A stretch of 64,000 bases of DNA from Chinchilla lanigera. Lineage: Eukaryota > Chordata > Mammalia > Rodentia > Chinchillidae. The stretch covers positions 2,810,124 through 2,874,123 of the forward strand of contig NW_004955416.1 in the NCBI RefSeq assembly GCF_000276665.1, written 5' to 3'. This document shows, piece after piece, positions 1 to 13,714 of the stretch (its first letter is position 1; each line of letters starts with the position of its first letter). Position numbers and translations under genes: made by a program. Under the pieces are notes generated by a model. That model was not told the DNA's origin and did no database searches. It worked only from the letters and a program-made list of their open reading frames with translations.

Positions 1-840
1 CAATTGTTCTTGCTTGACTTTTAGCATTTCTTTCCAGTTGGCCATTTCCAAAGATAAGATTCTTTTCACAACATCCACGGGTGTTCTGGTAATCTCAGTG
101 GAGCGTGAAGGGGGTAGGTCATTGTCATGGATGGGCTGGACTGGTTTCTGGGTGGCATATCCACGAGCAACCTTCAGAAGACTTTGAGGTTGTAGGCCCT
201 ACTGGTCTGAGGGAAGCCTGGCACTCCCTTTGCCTGAAAGACCAAAGACTGGGCCTGGGTCGCTGCCCGGAATCCAAATGAACTCAGTGCCCTGCACGCA
301 GCCCTCAGCATGATGACTTCTGACCCCCACGGGGCCTGCACCATGGGCCACTGTCCCCTTCCCAGTGGCCCAGTTACATGGGCGTTGCCATGATGGCCTG
401 ATATTCTAAACAGGTAGCAATCACCTTGAAAGTCACTGACACAATGGTCTATAGGAAAAGCCCCTGTTTTGTATTCATGCTCCCTTGTCATGTGACTCAT
501 TTTCCCATTTTATCCAGATTTAATCAATTTCACCTGCACAATTACACTTGTAATCTTATTGGCTGACCATAGTTTTGTCCCACCTCATGCCTACCTTGGT
601 TTTCCCCCACTTTAGACCTGCCTCACCTCGTGATTTTGCTCTATAAAATCCCTGGAAAGGACAAGTTCCCTGGGAAATCCACTCGGGCCCCCTTCCATCT
701 CTCTCGGATAGAAGCTTTCTTTCCCTCAATAAATATATCCTGCTCTTAACCTGCATTGTTCCTAAAACTCATTCCTCAATTTTAGAGAACAGGAAGTCAT
801 CTCGGATATCACTCAGCCTAAGAGTTTCTCTCCCCTATAT
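1..840 (+). mobile_element. Probable ERV-type LTR with flanking ERV-like sequence (degenerate)
   Basis: The stretch is richer in GC than its neighbours. It has promoter/poly(A) spacing like a retroviral LTR: a CTATAAAATCC TATA-like box near 641 and an AATAAA signal near 729, followed by sequence that fades into an L1 at about 841. I did not find clean TG/CA ends or a target-site duplication, and the element may extend left of the window. No intact viral coding sequence was seen. Sequence 1-440 could be LTR or remnant internal ERV sequence. Confidence 0.45.
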
Positions 841-1290
841 CAATTACAATAGCCAAGATATGCAAACTGAAGTGCCCAACCTCAGATGAAAGGATATAAA
901 ATGTGATAAACACACTATATTATTCAGCCATAATGAATAAAATGTCATTTGTGGCACAAGATTGAAAGGTAAGTCAAGAGAGATTGGGCAAGTACAAAAA
1001 GACAAATACTACACATTCTGCTTCTATATGGAAGCCAAAAACTTTGTTTCATAGAAACAGAGAATAGAATGGTGATGACTAGAGGCTAAGATGGGAGAAA
1101 GGGTAATGAAAAGTTGGATTATAGGTGCCATATTACAGTTACATAGGAAAAATAAGGTCTAATGCTGCTGATAAATACGGTCTACAGCAAAGTAGCTATA
1201 GTTCCAATAATTTACAATGTATTATATAAAGCAGCAGAAAAGAGATTTGAAGTTTCTTACTACAAAGAAATGTTTAAAAAAATAAAAATG
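841..1290 (+). mobile_element. Old L1 fragment, 3' end region
   Basis: The phrases around 920-1090 (a cattcagccataatgaat-like string, then ATGTCATTTGTGGCA, AAAGACAAATACTACA, then an agaatggtgatgactagaggct-like string) match the well-known 3' end of ORF2 and start of the 3'UTR of ancient L1 elements. It is diverged and has no open frame. Confidence 0.8.
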
Positions 1291-1989
1291 AGACTTACCT
1301 TTACTTGTTCTTTATATTTGTATGTCTGTATCAAAGTACCATGTTATATGTCATAAATATATATAGTTATATGTAAAATAAAATAAATAAAATGTGGCCA
1401 TTATATCAGAACCAAGATGTCATAGAAATTTCTAATCACCATTACCCTGTTTGACAAATACTTTACCATTTAGTGATTTGTTTTATACTGACAAATCCAA
1501 ACAATACGCAATTCATTTCTCTCAACAGCAAAATATACTAAATATTTACCTTTGGGTTTTTTATATATACTTCAATCTCCTTTTCCTTTTTTCTTAGTGT
1601 TCATTCTAAATACTTAAAATTCTCTTCAAATAATTTTACTTCCCTCATGCTCAACCATCTGAAGTAAATCGTTTTGCCTCTGAGGTCACAAAAATATTAT
1701 CTCAGATCTAAGAGGATCCTTCTGTTTCCTACCTCTAAACATATCTGTATTCTTCTGACCAGAGCTAGCCCACAACCTGTGTTCTTCATGTTATCAGTTC
1801 TGAATCTTTTTGGATCTTGTTTAATTTCTGTCTTCCTAACCCATGCTTTCAAAACTTTAATTTCTTTCTTTATTCAATCTCCCTCATACTACAAAACTCC
1901 TACTATTAGCCATTGCATTCTCCTTATTAAAAGACTTCATTTTAAAGAAAAAGCTACACTCTCTCTCTCTCAGCCCCAATGGTAATGCT

Positions 1990-2095
1990 ATGCTAACTCA
2001 ATGAATCCTCTCAGCAACTCTATGAGGCATGCAATTTTTATATCCATCACACAGAACAGAAGGCCGAGGCACAGTGACAACTGGGCAACTAGACA
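1990..2095 (-). mobile_element. MIR SINE, reverse orientation
   Basis: The 'caatgaatcctctcagcaac / tctatgaggca / gaggcacagtgac' pattern is the reverse complement of the MIR core. It is heavily diverged. Confidence 0.65.
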
Positions 2096-2339
2096 GCACA
2101 GCCTAATTCTTTTCTACTATGCAGCACCATCCCTGGGGAAGCCTATCTACTTATGTTACTTTGATTATTTATTATAGGCTAATGCCCTCCACTATCAATT
2201 TATCCAGTCTTGATTTTTCCCTTTAAACATTACAACCATCTATTTCAAGATACTTTAATAATCTCAGTATACTCAAAAAAAGTTAATCTCCATTTCTCCT
2301 CCCTCTGGCTACTCTACATCATATAAAATACAAATTAGT

Positions 2340-2870
2340 CATTTTCCTTAACTTACAAAGTTCCAGTGACTCCATCAATTATGAAAGAGGGCCTCCAAAC
2401 TCCTCAGCAAGGCCTCCAATGCTTTTTACAATCTCCTCCCAAATTAACTTCGGCCTCTTCCCTCTTTCCTGCCTTATGCATATAATAGAGTCAAAACAAA
2501 CTGTGAGAAGCATGCACCATGCTTTTTCATATCCTCATGCTCTATATAAAATGTTCTCACAGTCTAAAAAGTCATCCATCATCTCTTGATGAATCATTAC
2601 TCTTTTGTATTTCCCCAACTACTCATGATGTTCCCTTCCTCAGGTAAAAACTAATATCTCTTTCTCTTTCTCTCTCACTCTCTCTCTCCTATATTCACAG
2701 CATTTATTTAAAAAAGCAAACAACAAAACTCTATTATCACAAGGTAATACTGAACGGCTATTAGTAATCTAGACTATGACCTCCAAGACATCTGAGTCAT
2801 TCTTTTATTGATATCTATATCTTATATCCAGAAGAGTCACTCAGAACATATTTGATGAATGCATGGCTGT
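2340..2870 (+). mobile_element. LINE L2 fragment (3' region)
   Basis: The order of landmarks resembles the L2 3' end: a ttccagtgactccatcaatt-like start, 'ccaaactcctcagcaaggcc', 'cctcttccctctttcctgcc', and a gaacatatttgatgaatgcat-like terminus. It contains a TC-rich microsatellite near 2655-2690. Confidence 0.65.
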
Positions 2871-2899
2871 AGTTCTTTAATATTCAAAATCAATATGTC

Positions 2900-5770
2900 C
2901 TGGACAGAGAAAGATAAATTAACACATCATAGAAGATATCACAACTAATTAATCATTGCTTGCCTATGAAATGCCTAAAAACTTAGCGATGTATAGAAGA
3001 TATTTTTGTTTAAATATTACCATTAGTATAGATCATCTTTTTTATAAAGGCCAGTAAACAAAGAACTCTACCCTATATATTCTCTGAGGAAATGATAAAA
3101 GACACGAATAAAAGTAGAAGCTAGGGCTGTGTCCAGGCCACAAAACTTGAGCATGAGTAGCTATCAAATTATAAATATAAAAATATGCCCATGAACCAGT
3201 GAAGATAATCTCAACAGTCCTAACTACGTTAATTTCTACACATATAAAATATTTGGGCACTGGTATGACACAGTCATAGCTCTTAGGCAATGACTTATTA
3301 AATAATTTCTAAATTACAAAGACATAATATGTGCATGCTCAATGGCATGTAAGTATAAGATGACTGAAGCTGTCTCACTCAACCTCAAGTGTGGGAAAAC
3401 ACTGCTTATTTTTGCTTAGAGGAGTAAAGGTAAACTACATTAGTAGATCTTTAAAGAAAAACTGGACAAGAAAGCAATGGGATTTCCACTAAGTTTTAAA
3501 TGGCTGTTTCCTTTGCAGGCATTTCTTAATTCTACAGGAAAAAAACCACACAGGATCAAAATGAGAGACTAGGAGAGGAATGCAAAGTTGCATAAAGAGG
3601 AGTAATAATGACAACCAAGTATTCTGGTTATTTAAGTTACCATGAGCTCAATTAAGTTTATCTTATTTATTTAAAAGTTGAATGTCTCATTAGGAATTTT
3701 TCTGTAATTTCTATTAAACTCTTTTTTCTTATGTTCAACTCTTACTCTCAACATTCTCTGACTGAATTAATGATGTGAGCAGTCTGGAGTGATTTTGATG
3801 CTGAAGTCCCTGCTTTGCCTGTATGCTACTGGCTGAATGGAAATTTAGAGTTCAAAGAAATCCAACATTTAATACATGTAATGAAAAATTACAACTGAGT
3901 CAGTCACCGGAACACGAAAGCAACATTAATATTGCTGTTATAGACTAAACAAAAGCAGGAGTCGTCAGTCTTTAAAACTTCTACTGTTTTTCTAGCCTCA
4001 AACAGGAAAAGCATTCTGAAAATACAGGGCTCATTAAAGAAGCTTTTTCACCTACTGTTGGAATTCAAGGCTTTTACCTTATAGATGGAACTCTAAGAAC
4101 AGATTAATGACCATTCTTATTTACACTTGTCAGTACTTTAGGATTTTATAATCTAAAGAGAACAGCTGACATTTGACATCACAAAGGTTGACACTGCAAA
4201 GTTCAGACAATCTGTCAACTTACTAACAAATTCAAGACGCACAGAAAGAGAAATAAAACTGTTATTTGTCAAAGGAGAAAATTTATCATGTATAGTTCAC
4301 TTTTTTTTCCTGCATCACCAAGTCTATATTTTATCTTATTTTGGACAGATGGCTTAAAAATAAAATGAATAATTGATTAGAAATAATCAAATATTAATAA
4401 CAAAAACACTGGAAAAAAAAACAAATCTCTAGCAATGATTTAAAAAAATTTAGAGGTTGAAAGAGAGCTATTTACATACTTTTCTACACTAACAAGGGGC
4501 AGATAATAATGATGGCTTGTATGACAGTAGCGTCTTTGTTAGTTTTGTCTCAACAGAAGTCAAGATTTCCTGATTACAAGTTTGTAATTTAAGTCAACTG
4601 AAAAGATTTCTAGGGAAGGGAAACAAAGAAGAGTCTGACTACTGGCGTTTAAGTGGACTGTGTTACCTAAGTTTACTCTTCACTGTGGGACACTGTAAAT
4701 AAGAGTGTCTCTGACTTCTACTGCCCATGCTAGGTCATGACCTGAACTCACAGAACTGGTGTAAAAGAGAAAGCTGTGTTCCACTCTTGATTCTCACGTG
4801 CTCCTCTGCTGCACCTCCAGGATCCTGTAACTACACAGGGCCAACAATGAAGTGCTCCCTCTGTACTGCAGCTCATTGTCACAATTCTTAAACAGTTGCT
4901 TTTTTATTGTAATGAGCCAATTATGAGACAGTCACTCAAGCAATCATTAACAATAGATTTTTTAATTGCATTTTTAATGAATTTTATTTTGGATAAAAGC
5001 CCTTAAAAATACCTATGGCAAAGGGTAATCATACACTGAATTAACAGTGAAATCTGTTTAATGATGACTTGTCTTTTATTTACTACAACAAAATAAATTC
5101 TAGTTAGAGTGCTAAAAAATTGACAGTGTTAAGGAAAAAAGGTTGGGGATTTGGATTCTTTAGTGTTAAAAAATTTAAATGAAAATATGCCTTTCTTGGC
5201 ATTGCTGTATCTCCTTGTTTTTCCCAATGTTACAGTACATATATTATCTTATGAACATAAACCTTAACTGTATTTAGAAATGAGTGAGATTTATTAATAT
5301 TTCATGCATAAACTATTAATGATAGCATAATTTTTTAAGAAGCTAGAATGAGAGAAAACAAGCAAATTTATTATATTCATTTTAAAGATGGAGATACTGG
5401 TAACATAAATCAAAAGTTATTTAAAACTTTTAAAATAAAACTATATGGTATAAAAATGTTCATCTCAAAATATTTTCTATATATGAAATGTTTTGCTGAG
5501 GATAATAAGCAATCTTAATAAAATTCACATAAACATAGTTGTGAGCAGCAGATACATAAATGTATGTTTATGTTGAATGTTAAAACCTTCTAAGTTTATA
5601 AGTTTAGGTCTGACTTTCAATGCAGTTCATGAACCTTTCCTAGAACAACGAATTTCAACAAAGAACAAACTCACTGAGAACATATATATGATTTTGAGTT
5701 ATTTATTAATTTGTTATTAAATCATAATTAAGAGTACTCTATTCAGTATGATTGAATTAAGTCACTGAGC
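2900..5770. other. Unique AT-rich DPH6 intron 3 sequence
   Basis: No exon, RNA gene or recognisable repeat was seen. Short open frames here are chance runs. Confidence 0.6.
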
Positions 5771-5774
5771 AGGA

Positions 5775-5935
5775 TTTTTTTTTTTTTGTCTTTTTGAGAC
5801 AGGGTCTGACCATGTGGTTCAGGATGGTCTTGAGCTCACTTTGTAGCCCAGGCTGGTCTGGAACTTGCAAAGATCCTCCTGCCTCAGCCTCCCAAGTACT
5901 GCGATTACAAGTGTGTGCCACCACGCCCAGCTTAA
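5775..5935 (-). mobile_element. B1-type SINE, reverse
   Basis: A T-run (the reverse of a poly-A tail) is followed by GAGACAGGGTCTGACC, then 'cctcctgcctcagcctccca' and 'gtgccaccacgcccagc'. This is the reverse complement of a 7SL-derived B1 with an internal duplication (two 'ggctacaaagtgagctc'-like parts). A possible short flanking duplication (AGCAGGA / AGTAGGA) is present. Confidence 0.9.
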
Positions 5936-5939
5936 GTAG

Positions 5940-8900
5940 GAATTTTAAAAAAGTTATACATACCATATAGTGGTTGGGTTTTTAAAATTACTCACCTGTG
6001 TGATAAGAAAGCAATGTAACTATGTAACTGTGTTTATATGTATGCATATAAAATCTATACCTACAACAAGTGCCACTATACGCTCACTTTAAGAGAAATA
6101 AATTTTTTGAATTCTCAAAGTTTTATAAACCTTGTATTTTCTTTCTTAAGAATGGGCTGACTGAAAGCACAAGGCTCTGCAGGAGGACTGTGCAGCCTCT
6201 GGTTAATTAATCTGCAGGCTGAATGACAGCATGCCTAGAGGCATGGTGCTGGCATCCCACACAGGGTCCAAACGTGCTTTAAGCCTTGGATAGCTACATT
6301 CGACACGCCAAGACTTTGCCCAACAAATAGCAGCAAGGGCTTCAGAGCCTTCCTTCTTCTGCCTGAAACAGTCCATTTAATTAATGTAATCCTTCTTTAT
6401 CTTAAAGTTTTAATAAATTTTGAGGCTGAGGCAAAATCAAAATATCTATGCCCCTGAATGCATTAACTAGCTGCTCTGACTTTTTTTTGTAACCCAAGAA
6501 GCTTTCTTAAAAGGCATAAAGAAAATGAAACAAAAAAAGTACAACATGCTCAGTAATTTTCAAATATGCTACCTGGTTTATTACAAAAATATGTATACAA
6601 TCCAGTGTTTAAGAATTCAATTTAATGAACCCAGTGGTTTCCATCTCACAGGGTTTATAGTTTTTATATAATAAAAATATAAACATACATGCAACTCAAA
6701 ACAATTTGAAAATTAATATGTAATCTTGAGCAAGGTTAGGCTATTTCTTAGCAAGGGATATTCTCCTAATCCCTTTTACTGCCAGAATAAAATATCTTTC
6801 AAATCAAGATAAAATCACTACATCATGACTGTTCATATCATTCTGAGAAAAATAATATCTTATGACTAGAAAAGACCATCCCTTTAGGGAGAAATGTTGT
6901 GTTAAAGTGGATTATTCTTTTAGTTGTGTAACAGAATGACTTCTACCTAGTCTTAGATGGAAAATCAAAATCTGCATTTAAATGGAAGTATTTTAAAACA
7001 GGACAAAGCCTAACATAATAAGGAATACTGATTTCCTTACATTTAAAAAATTCCAAATGCCACCTGAAACAACCTTTTTGGGATGGCTTTGGCTTTAAGA
7101 TTTTGTTTGTATGCTTGTCTCATTTTTATGAGGAGGTTGCAGAATAAGTTCACAGTTTTCTGATTAACACATGCTATTTGTGCCTATTACATCAAATTTG
7201 AAAATTGAATCAAGAAGCTAGGCTGCACAATTACAAGAAAAAGATTTATGGTTTGGCCTAGGTAGAGTTAAGAATGAGTCTTCTATTTTCTTCCTATTTC
7301 TAAACATGCTGTTTTATAAGTAATTCTTACAAGGCAATAGCAGTGTGTTGAAATAAAAAAAAATCTGAGTTTCTTCAGCATTGATTCAAATCACCCCTAT
7401 GGCAACAGAAAAAAGAAAGCAAAATGCTAGACAATATTATAACAACTGCTCTTTGAGACCTAAAAGATTATTTTCAGTTCTTCAGCAGTTAGGGCAATTT
7501 TCTTAAATCCTGAAGGAGCCTGACAGCACTGCACATTTCTTAATGCTTGCATTTACTTTTACATTATAAAACAATAAAACAGCAGGATAATGTTCATGCA
7601 GTTTAGAGACTTGTAGTATTACTACAAATAATTCTACTGTATTATGGCAAAACATAAGCTTTTTAAACGTAGGCTGACTAACGAAACGGTAATCTATATT
7701 CATTGAAAGCACAGACAAATAAGGTTGGAAATGTAACTTAAATGTTGCACATAGTTTTGAAGTAAGGTTTGGAAAGTCTGAAAAACCAAAATCCATGTAG
7801 ATGATGCTTTTGTCTTAAATTAATATACAATTTATTTTCAAGCATACTGTTTGCTGGCAAGGAAAAAGTTTTCCACTTTTCTTTCTTTGAATTTATAATT
7901 GAGTAGGTGATTTTTGCCATCTCAGGAATTGGTCACATTAGTTAATCTGATCATTTTTTTCTTATCAGTGTTGACTATAGAACTGCAAATAATGAAACAA
8001 CCTACAGAACATGACTGTATCAATGCTTTCTAAAATTACCCATCTTCTAATCACTGTGCAGGTTCTAAAACACACCCTTATTGCTGCAAGCTCTGTGCAA
8101 TTTTGGACAGGAAATGGGGATCTCTAATTAAAGACATCTTATTTAAGTAGAACAACTCCTGTGTATGAATGGCATTAGGCCATTTTCACACTTTCAGCAG
8201 GCAGATCATTTTAATCTGTTTGAAGAAGGTTCTTATAGTGAAAAATATAGGAATAAAAAAAAGAAATAAAAGCCTTTCTATGCAGTAGCCTACTTCTCAG
8301 ATTTACCTGCCTCCATCCCAGCTCCCAAATCCCCAGCTTCTCATCCATCACATTCATCCTCAAATTCCCATAAAAATTTCCAACCATCAATGGGAGATGG
8401 TATACCACAAAACTAAAAGTAAAAATTAATCATAAAACGTCCTTATTAATCTACACTAAGTAGAAACTACATTAAGAAAGTTGTATGTGGAACCATCATA
8501 GAAGATCTAAGACTCAAAGATCTTATAGTGTTACTACATGTACCAACTCCCCATGAGGAAAGTAATCATTACAGACTGCAAACTTGTGCTAATAACAATT
8601 AAAATTTAAAAAATTTTAAAAATTGCATGGAAAATTAGATTTTAAAAGATTATACACCCTTCTCAGTTCTTATAGATATTGAATGCACAAGAAATGTACG
8701 AAGAAATTATCTTTGAAATGCAAACATTCTACTCTAAAGAAATAATACTGTTTAACAGGTCTCAGACCTAACCACTCGAAGTCCAGCCTCAGACAACAGC
8801 ATCTACAACACCTGCGCATGTGTTAAATAACTCTCAGGATTCACGTAGACCAACTGACTTAGAACTTAAATTTTTAATGAGACCCATATGACATGTCTGC

Positions 8901-9070
8901 ATAATCAAATTTGATTCACTAATATGACAGTTTATCTGGTTCAACCATTTATTCTTCATCAAAAGACAAAAAACAGTGAATAACAGAACAAGCTGTATTC
9001 ATGAAAATTTATAAATATTATAGATGGCCATAACTTAATGAAGAGAAAAAGTAAGTAAAACTTAAGTATT
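5940..9070. other. Unique AT-rich intron sequence
   Basis: No supported gene or repeat was recognised. The 97- and 60-residue minus-strand frames at 7503-7920 have no family resemblance I know and overlap each other. Confidence 0.55.
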
Positions 9071-9084
9071 TAAATTAGATGTAG

Positions 9085-9182
9085 GGGGGCTGGGGATTTA
9101 GCTTAGTGGCACAGTGCCTGCCTGGCAAGCGCAAGATCATGAGTTCGATTTCCAGTACGGGGGAAAAAAAACAAATACTCTA
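9085..9182 (+). mobile_element. ID SINE with perfect 14-bp target-site duplication
   Basis: The element begins GGGGCTGGGGATTTAGCTTA and continues with the tRNA-Ala-derived body (A box, then a GAGTTCGATT B box), ending in an A-rich tail. The 14-bp direct repeat TAAATTAGATGTAG flanks it at 9071-9084 and 9183-9196 without mismatch, which indicates a fairly recent L1-driven insertion. Confidence 0.96.
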
Positions 9183-9199
9183 TAAATTAGATGTAGATA

Positions 9200-10520
9200 C
9201 TGCAATCTTGTTTCCAACAGCTGAAAATTAATGTATATACATACATGCACAGTTGCATGTGAGAAATGAAAAAGAGAGAAAGAAAAACCGAATTAAGAAT
9301 GAAACGAAAAAGAATAGGTGGAGAACAGAACCACACAAGTTTACACAACATGTACATGCAGATGTGTTTAGAGCCGAAAAGCAAATAAAACAAAGTGAAA
9401 ACCCAGCAGCTTGGAAAAGAGCAGCAACACTTGGTCTCAACAACACTCTTACTTATACATACATGTCCAAGTCACTGTGATAATAGGACTTTCGTATCAT
9501 GAATAAGATGCTACTGAGAGATTATTATTTTAAAGGTGCATCACAGAAGCCAGTATTCTCTAATTACCTAAGACAAGAAACCATGGAAAGAATTATTTAT
9601 GAGTAAGTAGGAAAAAGTAATTACAATACCAAGAAGTGATATGATATTTACGTAAAAGATAGTTACAATACTAAGAAGGTGATATAATAGTTTTACAAAA
9701 AACTTAGTAACATTTAGAAGTAATTATCATAAAATAAACATCATTTTTTTACAAAAGAACTATTATAATACTAAGTCTAATAAGTAAATTAAAAATGAAA
9801 CTGTAGTTTTGTTTGTTTTTAATTGCACTGTAGAAACTGCCAACATTAATAATGAAAGTTCATAAAAAACAAAGAATATAAAATGTATTTTCTATGTGAT
9901 ATTTAGTATACATAAAGTAATAGTTTAAATCTACAGTAATAGTTTGCACAATGTGAAGTATATCTAAAATAGTACATTAGATATAAGAAACATTTGCCCA
10001 AAATAATCTATCATGACTAACCCAACTTTGTGTTGATATTTATTTACTGAGAAAAAAATCAAAACTAATTTCTAAATGTGAAACTTTCGTATTTTAAAAC
10101 AAAATGTCACGGTGTGTTTAGCTGGAAAATGGAACTTATTGGAAAATTAGTAATTAAAAGTATACCTGTAAATGCTTTAAAAGGAATATGTATGTATCTG
10201 TGGCTAGGTTCGACCATGTAGCATGCTATTAGCACTCTAGCATATTAAAATTTAGCCTACTTTGCAGCTGGTCATCTATCAACTATTATCCCATTAAATC
10301 ACTACAAACTGATTTCTCGTAATAATGGAGGGAAATCACCCTAGCATCCTATTATATGACTGAGATGCTCCAACACATATCTTTTTGGTTTTGCTCTCAG
10401 AATAAAATGCAGTAAAATAAGGGCATGACACTATTCTAAGCTTGTGCTCACCAAATAATAGGAACTATGAAAATAATTCCAAGTTAAAGTTTCACATATA
10501 TTACACAAAGACTTAGAACT
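9200..10520. other. Unique AT-rich intron sequence
   Basis: Nothing recognisable was seen. The overlapping 60-75-residue frames on both strands near 9187-9480 are not supported by any motif. Confidence 0.55.
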
Positions 10521-10538
10521 TAAGAATATAAATAATGA

Positions 10539-10641
10539 GGGGCTGGGGATTTAGCTCAGCGGCAAAGCGCCTGCCTAGCAAGCGCAAGGTCGTGAGTTAG
10601 GTTCCCGGTACCGGAGAAAAACCAAAAAAAAAAAAAAAAAA
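10539..10641 (+). mobile_element. ID SINE with perfect 17-bp target-site duplication
   Basis: This is a full ID body (GGGGCTGGGGATTTAGCTCA start, GCGCCTGCCTAGCAAGCGCA, GGTACCGGAG end) with a long pure A tail. The 17-bp repeat AAGAATATAAATAATGA lies at 10522-10538 and 10642-10658, identical on both sides. Together with the near-pure tail this suggests a young insertion. Confidence 0.97.
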
Positions 10642-10659
10642 AAGAATATAAATAATGAC

Positions 10660-13590
10660 TGTATAGATGAGTATAATGTTTATGGAAATCAACTATGTAA
10701 CAGTATCAGTGGACTTAGAAATTATATACTCTGCCCTATTAATTCTATGTCTTGAAATTATCCTATGGAATTAATTTTTTTAAACAGCAATAGTTTATCA
10801 AGGTGCTATTATTTATAGTAAAAATTCAGTTCAACCTAATTTACAAAACTAGGGAATCATTAAGATTATTAAATTAAATTATTATATACCAAATGATGGA
10901 ATATTAAGTAGCCATTTAAATTATGTTCACATAAAAGTTTTAATAGCATAAGAAAATGTTCCTGAAATTTTAAGTGAGAAAAAAGAACTATGTACATAGT
11001 TACACTCATAAATGATTATACACATGCATAAGGTGCATTTATACATGTCTATGGTAAAGACACTGTGAAGAAATTTATCAAAATATTAATGCTATGACTA
11101 AATTTTGAGTATCTTCACATTTCCTATACTTTTATATATCTTCTTTAATTTAAAAAACATAGTTGTTCTCAGTGTCAAAGAAAATCAGGAAAGAATTTAG
11201 ATTTAAAAAGGGATGAAGAATAAGGATGAGGACCCTAAAAGATTACAAGTAAACAACTTCACTAAAGAACTTATGATCATACACAAGAATACTACCAAAA
11301 TTCTTTTCACAGACAGCCCACTCTTTCTTTACACTGCTCAAGAGGTAGAAGACAGATGTAAAACAAAAAAAATACTGATAGTTAGAGCACAAAAATATCA
11401 TAAGTTAAAACAGTACAGAAAAGTCAATTCTTTAAGTCTAGTAGCTAGACAAAGAAAAAGAGTTATCATCTATTGCTAACACTACTTTTATTTATGAAGA
11501 GGTTTGTTAGAAAAGTAGCAAATAATTGCAGTGACTTAATTTAAGAAAATAGAGTAAAACAATGCTGTTTTTAGGAGGTTATTCTAAGTCTGGGGTGACT
11601 AAGGAAAGAAACTACTAACTATCAAATCATAATAAATCAATTTTACGTAGCCTAATTTTGTTTTCTATGAAGTTAACAGACATACAATGTTTTTTCCCGA
11701 ACAGTTAAAACACGTTTAAACTGTCTAGCTATTTAACATATACTCAAATATGTGTAAAATTCACATGCTATGACTTTGTACAAACAATATTCTTCATACT
11801 ATATTAATTAGTAATAGTAATTTATAACATTTTTCCTTTAACTTTTTATTAAAGTCTTTTTCTTTGCTATAAATGCTTCATAATCAATTCCACTGTACAT
11901 GGCTTGACTGATCAACCAATTCCAAGTCAATAAAAGCATGAAGTAAAGAGCAAGAAAGTTTATGGTTATAATATATCTGTTACATAAAACCAGGAATTCA
12001 TTTAATAGTAGTGATTTTTATACACAGCAGAGATGCAGTAATTATCAATTAACCAGAAAGCACAGTTGAAAGTGTATGGCATTTAGATTATAATACTGTA
12101 AAAATCTTCACAAACTAGTTTTACCTGTTATGTAATATTGCTGTTTAAAATATAAGTAACAGCTTAAGAAACCACATTATATGCAAAATAGCATGAAGAA
12201 ATCAAGCCACTCGAATATGAAACAACTTTCTACATATGTAGAGATGCTTGAGAATTTCATCTAAAACAAAGCCCCTTGACATCTGCCTGAAATTAAAGTT
12301 CATAGAATGCGACCTAGTCTTTGATAAAATCTAGTTCATTGTTCTAAAGAATATCTGAAATGAATGAGATGATGCTTCCATAAGTAAGGGTTTGAAAGCA
12401 ACTAATTTAAAAGAGGAAAGTAAATAGTTTCTAATCCATGTGACCTTACAAAACACCTACTGGAAAAGTGATTTAATTTTAGCTTTGAATCATAGCTTCA
12501 CTTTGGCAAAAACCACTGTGTTACCTTGGTGGAAGCCCTGCAAAAACTACATTAATTTCTAACAGTTTTCTACTGAAGAGGACCAGGAAAAAGAAAGTGA
12601 ATTATCTCTGGAAGAATCCTTGAGACTCAAAACTAGTTAAGAACAAACTGATTAATTACTTCAAGGTATTGCTTAAAAGAATAAGCTAACCCATGAATCA
12701 TAAATGTAATTCTCCAAATAGGCACAGACAGTACAATATCGAATCTCATAAAATAAAGCATTCTTTGGAGAAATAGTAATACGGACAAGGAAGGGTGGAA
12801 ACCAAGTCATTAACAAGAGGAAAACTATGAGGAATATGCAATACTTTTTAAAATTAAAGAATTTATCACCGACGTTATTTTGAGTAGTTTATAGCAGCAA
12901 CTTTCTGCCTTGAAATTAGAAGAGCTAAATCTTTGAGACAATGTGCCTTAATCATTTAATCTATACCTTCATTAGCTATATCTCTAGCACTTAGAAAAAT
13001 GGCCAGAAAAAAATAGATGTATTTTTCACATCTGGTATTAACATGCTACTACGTGCAGCACGTGTAAATATTGTGAATAAAGGTTATATAGCATTTGACT
13101 TCTTATCCTGATATTTATTTCATTTATCGTTTTATTGAAGTTTTAAAGAAAACTATATGGGACAAAATCATGACATTCTTCATACTGTTTTCTCATAAAA
13201 CTTCCCAATGTCTTGGTGATGTGTCCATTTTCTGTCTACAAGCCTTTTCTAGTCAAGAAGATTTTAGGAGGTGGTGACATAAAAGACCATTTAGAGTACT
13301 GAACCTTCCAAAATATTCCATTAATTCTAACCTTTGTCAAGCTAGGGCAAAGACAAAGACAAAGAAATGCACAATGTTGAGATCAGATTTGAAATACTAA
13401 AAAGAAAGACAATATAAGGGTAGCACAATACCTGGAAACACAGAAGAACACAACTAACTTCCATAAGAACTAGATCAACAATGACAGATAATATGAAGTT
13501 AGCTAAGTGTAATACCCCACTGCCTCCAATGCAAGAAAAACTATTTCACCCAGTAACAAATAACAATGCAGCAGTTAACTCTTATTGATA
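10660..13590. other. Unique AT-rich intron sequence
   Basis: No gene, exon or clear repeat was recognised. The 88-residue frame at 11213-11479 has low-complexity Lys/Thr-rich composition and no known motif. Confidence 0.55.
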
Positions 13591-13594
13591 TTTC

Positions 13595-13710
13595 CCATGT
13601 GATCAATTCTGCATGGATTATCCCATTAAATGTACAAAATAATCCTTTGAGGTAATATTATGAGTCCTACTTTACAAATGTGAAAGCCAAGTCAATGAAA
13701 GTTAACTAAT
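13595..13710 (-). mobile_element. MIR SINE, reverse
   Basis: Landmarks 'attatcccattaa', 'aatcctttgaggtaatatta' and 'ctactttacaaatgtgaaa' match the reverse complement of a MIR. Confidence 0.65.
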
Positions 13711-13714
13711 CTAA

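Noticed and set aside
9187..9480. Three overlapping 68-75-residue frames on both strands
   Set aside because: Low-complexity composition, mutual overlap on opposite strands, and no motif.
10539..10620. tRNA gene (A and B boxes present)
   Set aside because: The A tail, target-site duplication and multiple copies show it is an ID SINE, not a functional tRNA.
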